A DNA stretch of 64,000 nucleotides from positions 29,202 through 93,201 of the forward strand of contig JAYKAV010000463.1 of assembly GCA_035582835.1 (NCBI GenBank), written 5' to 3'. The position numbers and the translations under genes were made by a program. A model generated the notes under the pieces. The model saw nothing but the letters and a program-made list of their open reading frames with translations, searched no databases and was not told the origin of the DNA. Of the stretch, positions 50,308-64,000 are shown piece after piece. This DNA comes from Phoebastria nigripes (taxonomy: Eukaryota > Chordata > Aves > Procellariiformes > Diomedeidae). Every line of letters begins with the position of its first letter. Position 1 is the first letter of the stretch.

Positions 50308-51086
50308 CTCCCATTAACAAACACAGAAATGACAGTAAGAAGTACAGCCAAGTGCACCATATAAAACACAGGCCGTGATGCATGGCCTGCAGGATAAGTA
50401 TTGGTGGACTCAAGTCATTCCAGGCAGGGAATTACTGTGTAAAGGCAATGGGGGCACTGGTAGGATAGATGTACATAGTGCCAAGGGTATGCTCTGCAAG
50501 GGGCTGTCACAGCCTGGTTTTGCCCAGGCATTCAAACTAGTCCATGCTCAGAGTCCCACGTCTGAGCACACTGAAGGGATTAGACAGTGAATTTCACCAT
50601 GACAGCATCACCTGGACAATGTAGACTTAGCCTACAGATACCAGCAAGAGCTCTCCTAACATACAACTTGTGCAAAAATCTTCCTGGCTGTTTTAAATTA
50701 AGATTAAACAATTCCTAAATACCTTCATTCTCATGAAAAAAAATCATTACTCTTTCAAAGAGCCATTTTGGAATCTGATGAAAAGCCTCAGGATTCCTGA
50801 CCTTTTTTCTATTCATATAGGCAATAACAAATGTATGTAAGTATTGACTACTGTTTGCACAATAAATGTAAGTGCACAGGAATCATGAACAGAGAGAAGT
50901 GATAATATACACACTTATATACTGTAAACCACAGCTTAGATACTGTAAGCCTCTGCATGATGCTGTTTTTTACATACATTCTAAAGGGTTAATTATTTAA
51001 ATGATATTTTTATGTTAGTCAGTAAATGACACTATGCAGTACTACACTATGAAGCAGTTTAACAGAACTCTATTATCTATACTTAC
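50308..51086. other. ANKRD31 intron
   Basis: No additional exon or recognised repeat. Confidence 0.65.
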
Positions 51087-51190
51087 CACACTGTATTTCT
51101 CATGTTGTGGCTCCAAAGCTGCATCATCATTTTTACAGCAGTCGTAACAATGACGTTTTGATCTTCTTGACCTAGAAGGATATGTCCTCT
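51087..51190 (-). CDS. ANKRD31: ANKRD31 basic exon after the ankyrin repeats
   Basis: 104 bp; the donor GTG/GTAAGT is strong, and the acceptor AG in TTGCGGAG keeps the phase (1 in, 0 out). It encodes 35 residues starting with a basic Ser/Arg segment (PSRSRRSKRHCYDCCK), possibly a nuclear localisation signal, and ending in an acidic stretch. Alternative AGs two bases and further downstream would break the frame. Confidence 0.75.
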
Positions 51191-51651
51191 CTCCGCAATT
51201 AAGAAAAAATAAATAGAATTTAAAATTAATTTGCAGGAGCATAATAGGTTAGATTAGCTAATATAGGTTACAAAGATGCAATGGCAGATCACATAATAAA
51301 AAAAACCCACTTGTATATGCAAATGAGATCAAATTTAGGTAGCATAAGGAAATAAGTCTTTAAAGCTACCACTTTCAAAAACACAAGGTTCCTGTAAAGG
51401 GAAATATGGATAATAACAAAAACCTGAAGAGCCAAATATGTCCTTATACCTCATTCTCTCAGGAAAAAAAAAAACAACTCATGTATCCTATTTTCTGAAA
51501 ATAAATAAATAAATAAAATTCAGTAGTTAATAGAGCTAAAAATATCAGTGCCAGGCAATATGCAGCTCCGCAAATCAGCAGCATTCTAATGTACAGTTTT
51601 TCCTTAAGACTACAGGGTAATCCTATGATTTACATTACGAAACCAACATAC
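51191..51651. other. ANKRD31 intron (short)
   Basis: A/T-rich, with a short AAAT run near 51501; nothing else recognised. Confidence 0.65.
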
Positions 51652-51811
51652 CTGTAACTTCAATAGTCTCAACAGGAAGTACAGAGTCCATAGCACTGTA
51701 AGACTTCAGCAGTTCTTTCATTTCATCATCACGAGCTTCATCCAAAGCACTTTTCCCTGAACCATCCCTCTCACAGGGATTCGCTCCATGCTGTAGTAGA
51801 ATCCTGACTGC
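51652..51811 (-). CDS. ANKRD31: ANKRD31 ankyrin-repeat exon 3
   Basis: The acceptor is ATATAATAG and the donor is TTACAG/GTATGT, phase 0 in and phase 1 out. It completes the third repeat's helix pair (VRILLQHGANP) and carries a further partial repeat with GKSALDEARDDEMKELL. The pattern LLQHGANPxxxDxxGxSALD is a standard ankyrin hairpin and helix. It follows residues GNYLK of the previous exon without interruption. Confidence 0.9.
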
Positions 51812-52694
51812 CTATTATATATTATTATTATTTGTATTGTGATAATTCCTGTTGTGGACAACTATATGTGTTGTATCTATCATAAATCACAAATAATAAA
51901 GGTACAAATAAGATACTCTAAAACCTGTTACACTTGCAATCCCAATTAAACAAACAAGTTTAATTGGCTATTATCAACACAGACTTGTATCTTACACTTC
52001 TAATTTTTCCATTAAAATACACAAATAATTCACAACTTGTCATTAAACCTACCATCTTTATGGTATTGTTATAGAGAGAAATTACAAAACTTCATATATC
52101 TAAATTAAAAGGAACTGGTCAACTGTATAAAGACCAAAGTGCACAAAAGAAGTGGTTTTGTTTTTTGGTTACATGCACTGATGATTTTTTTCCTAATTCC
52201 AAATCACTTGCAAGTCTGCTTAATTGTAAAATGTGGAAATGAGATTAGTGGTGTCAGTAGAATCATCTACCCCCTAAAACTCAGATCATATGAAGGTGTT
52301 GATGAGGTCAGAGCCTGGATGGTAAAGAATGTTCATACGTATGATTTCTCATCTTTAGCATTTATTCTTCTTTCTTACATTCAGAGTGCTGTTAAGTATC
52401 AGAAAGTATCAGAAAGAGAACACTCTCCAGAAGTTCAGAATCTTCTCCATCGGTTTTCCCCCACAATACTGAACAATAGCTTACAAGTTTTCAAGAACCC
52501 TACTGATAGTTTGGCACCAGGCCTGTGAAATCATCCCCTTCATTTTATCTTTGCTTACAGAAAAGATAAATGTGATGAAGTATCAGCTCTTCTGACGGGA
52601 ATAGAAGTGGTATGTTTAAGCCAATCTGGCATCACCTTTTTATGCTCAGTTCCCTGGAACTCACTGTGACAAAACAACATTTTATTTATTTGTG

Positions 52695-53196
52695 TAGAGT
52701 TCTGGGCCCCACAGTTTAAAGTGTGAAGGTCCTTGAATGTGTCCAGAGGAGGGCAACAAAGCTGGTGAAAGGGCTGGAAGGCATGGCCTATGAGGAGTGG
52801 CTGAGGACTCTGGGTTTGTCTAGTTTGGAGAGAAGGAGGCTGAGGGGCGACCTCATTGCTCTCTACAGCTTCCTGAGGAGGGGAAGTGGAGAGGCAGGTG
52901 CTGAGCTCTTCTCCCTGGGATCCAGTGATACGATGCCCGGGAATGGTTCAAACCTGCGCCAGGGGAGGTTCAGACTTGACATTAGGAAGCATTTCTTTAC
53001 CGAGAGGGTGGTCAAACACTGGAACAGGCTTCCTGGAGAGGTGGTCAATGCCCCAGGCCTGTCAGTGTTTAAGGGGCATTTGGACAACGCCCTTAATAAC
53101 ATGCTTTAACTTCTGGTCAGCCCTGAAGTGGTCAGGCAGTTGGACTAGAAGATCGTTGTAGGTTCCTTCCAACTGAAATAGTCTATTCTATTCTAT
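52695..53196 (+). mobile_element. CR1 LINE 3' fragment with open C-terminal ORF2 remnant
   Basis: The copy begins near TTCTGGGCCCCACAG and ends in a short (ATTCT)n tail. Positions 52723-53109 still encode 128 uninterrupted codons of the C-terminal end of the CR1 ORF2 reverse transcriptase protein, including [14 protein letters not shown] and [14 protein letters not shown]. It is severely 5'-truncated, which is usual for CR1, and cannot be mobile by itself. The lack of stop codons suggests a fairly young insertion. Confidence 0.92.
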
Positions 53197-53233
53197 AGAA
53201 CCATAGAATGGTTTGGGTTGGAAGCGACCAGTT
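53197..53233 (-). mobile_element. Short CR1 3' tail in reverse orientation
   Basis: ACCATAGAATGGTTTGGGTT followed by GGAAGCGACC is the reverse complement of a CR1 3' end. It abuts the tail of the plus-strand copy, so two CR1 3' ends lie tail to tail. Confidence 0.8.
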
Positions 53234-53282
53234 AATGAAAAAAACGGTTGATTTTTAAACAGCAGACCTAGGTTTTTTTCTT

Positions 53283-53461
53283 TACAAAAAAGAAATTTTT
53301 TACAATGACGGTGGTGAGACACTGGAACAGGTTGCCCAGAGAAGTTGTGGATGACCCATCACTGGAAGTGTTCACAGTCAGGTTGGACAGGGCTTTGGGC
53401 AAGCTGGTCTAGTGAAAGGTGTCCCTGCCACGGCAGTGGGGTTGGACTAGATGATCAAATT
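53283..53461 (+). mobile_element. CR1 LINE 3' fragment, second plus-strand copy
   Basis: Contains GAGACACTGGAACAGGTTGC, CCAGAGAAGTTGTGGATG and GGTTGGACTAGATGATC in the CR1 3' UTR order. It is a different, more diverged subfamily from the 52695 copy. Confidence 0.88.
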
Positions 53462-53778
53462 GAAAATGCTCAATTTCAGTATTATTTTTAAAAAGCCCAA
53501 TACGTGGGAGAGAACCATGGGGAGCTTCTGAATTTTTCTGATTTGTCTGCTGGACTAAAAAATTCCACTAACTGTACAATTTCAACTGTCCCTATTGAAA
53601 AATACTTTTTTTCTCTAATTTTGATCACTTTAAAGAATATTTGTTTATTTCCTAAATGCAAATCTACACTAAAATTGTATTAGTAACTTTGACTTTCCTT
53701 ATTTAAACCACGATTTTGCTTTGCCGACCCTCTGCTGGAAATAAGGCTCAGGAAATCTGTTGTAGAAGAAAAATGTAC

Positions 53779-53921
53779 CTTCAAATAATTGCCAGAAACA
53801 GCATCATGTATTGGCAAAGTACCATCCAGGCTTCGGCTGTTAACATTAGCACCAGCTTTCAATAATTCTAAGATCACTTCAGTAAATCCACCGTTGGAAG
53901 CTTCATGAATTGCTGTCCAAC
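53779..53921 (-). CDS. ANKRD31: ANKRD31 ankyrin-repeat exon 2
   Basis: 143 bp between a TATATTAG acceptor and a TTGAAG/GTACAT donor, phase 1 in and phase 0 out. It encodes GWTAIHEASNGGFTEVILEL followed by LKAGANVNSRSLDGTLPIHD, a textbook ankyrin repeat and the start of the next. The split glycine codon shared with the upstream exon rebuilds the usual D-x-A-G-W-T-x-x-H-E-A motif. No damage seen. Confidence 0.93.
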
Positions 53922-60100
<6,179 letters not shown>

Positions 60101-60346
60101 CTGATTTCTTGGATGTTTGCCCTTCTGATGCTTGACTGAATTGTGATTGATTAGATGAAAGCTTGTTTTTGCTGCTACTGGAACACGAGGCTGCCTTTTG
60201 GCTTGTCTCCTGAGGGTCTAATCTTACTCTTTTACTTTGGACTTCTGTTTCAGTAAACTGTGAAAGCATGTTGGTCTTTGCATTTCCTTCTTCTCCATTT
60301 TTTTCAGTGCCTTCTGTTCCACTTACTCCAGCAAACACTCCTTCAT
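60101..60346 (-). CDS. ANKRD31: ANKRD31 exon, polar linker before the ankyrin repeats
   Basis: 246 bp (82 codons), acceptor AAACCAACAG, donor AAATCAG/GTGAAA, phase 1 on both sides. It encodes a polar, Ser/Glu/Lys/Gln-rich and probably disordered stretch with basic KRVRLDP and a serine-rich ASCSSSSKNK. It lacks a recognisable fold. It is assigned to ANKRD31 by strand, location and exact phase agreement with both neighbours. Confidence 0.78.
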
Positions 60347-60937
60347 CTGTTGGTTTAACAAAAGAACTTAAGAGTATCTATGGCATAATACTCTGTAATT
60401 TCAGAAATTATAAATGATATTAAAATGAATGTCAGAATCACCACCTAGTCTAGGTTAAAAAATGCCTGCAATAACTCACCCAAGTTTTGAAAATACATTA
60501 ACATAATAAATCCTTTATCCACTACTCACTGTATGTTAACATACTGAGATTGAATACAAAACAATTCAAAGATTCTTTTGTGAAAATACAACCTTTATTG
60601 ATTCTTAGATATTTAAAAAAATAAGGTACTTAAGAATTTCATTCTGATTATTGTAATGACCATTGTGGTCACATTTTGGTAAATACAGTGGGGACTTGGA
60701 TATAAAACAGCCCCCAAAAATACATAGCAAAAATTACTAACTAGTTAATCTGGCATAGTGGACTGTACCACAACACATTCCATGTGTCTGCTATTTATTT
60801 ATGGCAAAATACATTCTCTGGAGACCAACAGCTGGGTTTTTTTAATAAAATACACAGAATGCTTACAACAGACTCATAAAATAATCATTTCAAACAAATT
60901 TCAATCATTTCAATCATTTTCAAACAAAACATGGCAC

Positions 60938-61592
60938 CTGTTTGCTGGGAGGCTTCTTTCTGCATGTTTTCCACAATCTGAAATGAATAAGGAGACTTGC
61001 TGTCTGCATTAACACCAAAATGCAAATCTGCTTCTGAGTTGGTCTCCTGGAGATCCTCTCTCTTTTGTCTAATTTGAAGCCTGTCCTTTTCAGGGAGTTG
61101 TAAAGCTATAGGCTCGATCTCTAAACTACTAGCATTTTCAGTTTCAATGTGACATCCTCCAACACTTTCTTCTGCATTAAGCAGGATCCTCCCTCCTTTC
61201 TCTCGTTGTGGAGCCTTTTGTTCAATGGTGCTTAGTACACCACTGGTAGAATTATAAGGACTTCCAGAAACACTTTCTCCATTAGTAGCTGCTAAAAGCT
61301 CATGTGCTAACAGTCTTTCTGCATTTGCTTGAAGTGTCTGTTCAGTGCAGCTGGTTCCATCTTCAGATATATTAGTATAAATGTTTTGCACCTCATTTAC
61401 AATAGTCTGTTGCAGTATGTCTGTGCTGTCTGAATCCATAAGATTTGCGCACACTGGTTCTGACTCATCTGTCTGTAGGGAAATATGTTCAAACAAAGGC
61501 AAAGATAATTTTAAACTTAGAGCCGATGCATTAATTTTGTTTCCATCAACAGCAGGTTTAAGTTGATTTGTCAAGTTTTGCAAAGAAATAAT
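60938..61592 (-). CDS. ANKRD31: ANKRD31 large upstream exon, open 3' part
   Basis: About 218 codons are open from just after the last in-frame TGA (61595-61593) to a CAACAG/GTGCCA donor at 60938, leaving phase 1 as the next exon requires. The sequence is polar and acidic (for example DESEPVCANLMDSDSTDIL). A strong alternative acceptor, pyrimidine-rich and ending TTTCCCTACAG at 61473, could start a shorter exon at 61472 in phase 0. The ORF itself is clear; where the exon really begins is uncertain. Confidence 0.65.
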
Positions 61593-62428
61593 TCACTCTG
61601 ATGGTATTCTTGTGATAATCTTTAGATTCCTGTCACTACTACCGTTACGCTGCTTGAGACTATGTCAATCACTGTCATAACTCTTGACTTCCTGTCGTAA
61701 TTTTAAAACAGCTACATTGTGAGAGGAAGTCAAAGCAAGTAAGTATCGACTGAGAATCAAGTTCTGTTAAAACAGTAGTATGAGAATCCTGTGCAGACAC
61801 TTTTTCTCCAGAAACCACTGATGTGGGGCAACGCAAACTGGTGATGTCCTCCACTGTTACCACAGAAGTTGCTGAGCTTCCACCAGTTCTGCCCTTTTCT
61901 TCTGTAAATGGAGTTTCACTGTTATCACTGTTGAATTCATGTTCCTGTTGCAATTCTGTCTGACTTAGCTCAGTTTTCCTACAACATTAACTGGGATGCA
62001 ACAATTATGATTAGAAACAGCAACAGTGTGGCCCATTTCATTAGGTCCAGCATCAAGGGAAATATATTTTCTGTAATTTAACTGTTCCTTGATTTGTAAG
62101 TGGACCTAAACATGAGGTTCATCTAACATGAGACTTTATTTCTGAATAGTTTTACTCTTGGCTGTAGCCTCTGCTATAAGAATAGCAGAACTATTTGTCT
62201 TTTTTGAACTTGTATTTTTCTTCATTTGGTTTTCTGCCTTCAGAATCCTGAAGAACGTTATTTTTTGTATATTTCACCAAATTTGTTTTTCTGCTTTGCT
62301 CATTTTTAGCAAAACTTCCTTCAGTGCTTTAGTATTATCATGTTGAACTGTGCCATCTGCATTTAATTCTACCTCCAGAACAGGCCGTATACTTCATTTC
62401 ATTTTCTGATAAATTGCTTCATTATATA
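61593..62428 (-). pseudogene. ANKRD31: Disabled 5' part of the large ANKRD31 exon
   Basis: A good acceptor (TTTTCTTTTAG) would start the exon at 62428, and the frame from there is the same frame as the open 3' part. In that frame the sequence is protein-like (VLEVELNADGTVQHDNTKAL, AILIAEATAKSKTIQK) but broken by stops: TGA 62396-62394, TGA 62276-62274, TAA 62138-62136, TAG 62108-62106, TGA 61667-61665 and TGA 61595-61593. Between about 61980 and 61725 the coding-like sequence (Ser/Thr/Glu-rich, with VEDITSLRCPTSVVSGEKV) lies in a shifted frame, implying a 1-nt loss and a compensating 1-nt gain. Six nonsense changes and two frameshifts are too many for sequencing error. The alternative is that this was always intron, which the low stop density and coding-like composition argue against. 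Confidence 0.6.
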
Positions 62429-63275
62429 CTAAAAGAAAACTGTGCTATTATAAAACTAACTTATTTCCTCTGTCTGTGCAGCTTTTTAAGACAGCAGGAC
62501 AAAGAAATTAAGGAACTAAGAAATATGTGTATAAAAGTATAAAAATTAATGGGTGAAATCCAATGATAAATATTACTGAAGTGCTTTACACTTTTATTTA
62601 TTTCTGAAAATTGAAGTGGTTTCGAATTAATACTCTGACTTTAAAGAATTAAAACTACATTGCTTCTGTGGTCATATACCAGAGCTACAGTTTCACATTT
62701 CCGGCAAACCTGTCTGCAATGATTCTAGGAAATTATAAAGAAAGGGAAATAACACAGCAAAACCACACAGAATTAACTCATGGCAATCTCACAACAAAAC
62801 TGCTCCAAAGGCCAATGACTAACTAGAATTATCCTGGTGATTACTTCATATCTGGAGATAGAACCAGAACACAAACACTGCAACAACTCACACAACTACT
62901 GAAATCATCAGTTACACAGCCACAGTAATAGGTATTCCCAATTAAATGTTTACAACACCTTCTACTTGGAGAATATCCTTCATCAATCAACTAATGTTTT
63001 AAAGTGTAATCTAAGACTATACACCATGGATGCTGTTACAGCTTAACATTTGTAAGGACACCATACATTGCACTACTGTGAGTAACAAGGACAGTTATCA
63101 TAACCACATAAAACTTTAGGAAGCAAGAATAAAGTGTCTGTGCACTGCATTATATGTTTCATGTATGACCAGTTATCATTGTTCAAAGGGGAGAAAAAGA
63201 GAGGGGGAGAGCACAGCTTTTAATGCCAAAAGCTGTTGTGCTATATGCAAACACACTATGACCCAAGTGACTCAT
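62429..63275. other. ANKRD31 intron upstream of the damaged exon
   Basis: AT-rich sequence leading to the LTR. No further exon identified. The 5' half of ANKRD31 is expected beyond the window. Confidence 0.5.
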
Positions 63276-63839
63276 TGTCCTGGTTCCGGCTGGGACAGAG
63301 TTAACTTTCTTCCCAGTAGCTGGGAGGTGTGTGCTGTGTTTTGGGTTTGGTGTAATAGGAGCGTTGATGGCCCATTGATGTTTTGGGTGTTGCTGGGTGG
63401 TGCTTGCACCAGGCACTTTTTGGCCTCCCATGCCCTGCCAGGTGCATGGGAAGCTGGCNGGGGGAGCATAGCTGGGGTGGTTGACCCAGCTGGCCAATGG
63501 GGTATTCCATACCATGCAACATCATGCTCAGTATAAAAACTAAGTGGGGGGCAGTGGGGGCTCTGGGTCCCAGGACGGGCTCTGGTATTGGGCACAGGTT
63601 GGTTCGGCGGGTTGTGAGCAATTGCATTGTGCATCGCCTGCTTTGTATATTGTTGTTGTTGTTANCACTGTTATTATTACTGTTCTACNTTGTTTTATTN
63701 CAATTATTAAACTGTTTTTATCTCAACCCACGAGTTTTCCTACTCGTGCCCTCCTGATTCTCTCCCCCATCCCACCAGAGCAGGGGGGTGAGCGAGAGGC
63801 TGCGTGGTGTTTAGGTGCTGCCAGGGTTAAACCACGACA
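63276..63839 (+). mobile_element. 5' LTR of an ERVK-like provirus (copy 4)
   Basis: 564 bp from TGTCCTGGTTCCGGCTGGG to ACCACGACA, with TG...CA termini and all family landmarks. U3 carries a CCAAT-type GGCCAATGG (63492-63500) and a TATAAA box near 63532. The polyadenylation signal ATTAAA is at 63706-63711, followed by TTTATCTCAACCCACGAG. Unlike the other three copies it is followed by a primer-binding site and internal sequence. It lies antisense to ANKRD31, within or just beyond an intron. Confidence 0.92.
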
Positions 63840-63841
63840 GT

Positions 63842-63859
63842 TGGCGCCCAACGTGGGGC
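63842..63859 (+). other. Retroviral primer-binding site, tRNA-Lys1,2 type
   Basis: TGGCGCCCAACGTGGGGC starts two bases after the LTR. It is the complement of the 3' end of tRNA-Lys1,2, the primer type used by several betaretroviruses, which supports an ERVK class for the whole LTR family in this window. Confidence 0.92.
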
Positions 63860-64000
63860 TCGAAGGGTTTGAGATAACAACAGACTAACTAGAGCATATT
63901 AAGGAATTTGTATCTGTTAACAGTCGTTGGTCACCATATCAGTTTATCTGACCTGCATCATGCTCTTGTTTTTGCTGTACATGTTAAAGATTGGTGTTGG
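63860..64000 (+). mobile_element. Start of proviral internal region, cut by the window edge
   Basis: The 141 bases after the primer-binding site should be the untranslated leader of the provirus. No gag start can be recognised before the window ends, so the state of its genes and the presence of a 3' LTR are unknown. Confidence 0.7.

Larger units (their letters stand above)
51812..53778. other. ANKRD31 intron containing CR1 insertions
   Basis: The intron separates the second and third ankyrin exons. About a third of it is CR1 sequence (52695-53461, listed separately). A 129-codon plus-strand open frame at 52139-52528 has no recognisable features and is not called. Confidence 0.7.

Noticed and set aside
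52723..53109. 128-codon frame as a host gene
   Set aside because: It encodes the C-terminal end of the CR1 ORF2 protein and sits in a typical truncated CR1 copy.
62200..62300. Extra frameshifts at A-runs in the damaged exon
   Set aside because: On recounting coordinates, the protein-like segments on both sides are in the same frame, separated only by the TGA at 62276; no indel is needed there.
63165..63888. Multiple open frames of 108-123 codons on both strands at the right edge
   Set aside because: They lie across an LTR and its flanks; the same frames partly recur in the other LTR copies and do not resemble retroviral proteins.

Overview
The window looks like nuclear DNA from a bird. It has large introns, long AT-rich gene-poor stretches, one sharp GC-rich CpG island, CR1 retrotransposon fragments with typical avian 3' tails, and several copies of one avian LTR family. 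No bacterial operon structure, CRISPR array or rRNA/tRNA gene was seen. Isolated N bases point to a draft assembly.

Two protein-coding genes are recognisable, both on the minus strand. GCNT4 (core 2 beta-1,6-N-acetylglucosaminyltransferase 3) has its whole coding sequence in one exon at 1798-3165. A splice acceptor sits directly in front of its ATG. The best partner for that acceptor is a donor (last exon base 21501) in the CpG island at about 21.5-22.6 kb, which would make the island the GCNT4 promoter and most of 3.2-21.5 kb its first intron. ANKRD31 fills about 36.7-62.4 kb and runs off the right edge. Its 3' half can be followed exon by exon with compatible splice phases: three ankyrin repeats (54.97-51.65 kb), two short coiled-coil-like exons (50.3 and 48.0 kb), a 1,063-bp exon with a glutamine run (44.3-45.4 kb), a RAMA domain split over three exons (44.3, 41.5, 40.8 kb) and a C-terminal tail (37.2-37.5 kb, perhaps also 36.7 kb). 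The order GCNT4-ANKRD31, same strand, matches human 5q13. Human 5q13 corresponds to the avian Z chromosome, so Z linkage is likely but is inferred.

The most striking observation is in ANKRD31. The exon just upstream of the intact 3' half (60938-62428) keeps a good acceptor, donor and phase and an open last 219 codons or so. Its first 836 bp or so carry six premature stops and a pair of compensating 1-nt frameshifts. Either this part of the gene has decayed, or splicing now starts at a strong internal acceptor near 61472. ANKRD31 is a REC114 partner in meiotic double-strand-break formation in mammals, so partial decay in a bird would be notable.

Mobile DNA: four LTRs of one ERVK-like family (4573-5164 +, 19319-19890 -, 35025-35548 +, 63276-63839 +). 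The last is followed by a primer-binding site matching tRNA-Lys1,2 and an internal region that leaves the window, so a provirus probably begins there. A solo LTR of a different family (42053-42595) is flanked by a CAAAG duplication. CR1 fragments lie at 11.4, 33.2, 52.7-53.2, 53.2 and 53.3-53.5 kb. The remaining long stretches hold no gene I can support; most open frames there are short and chance-like.
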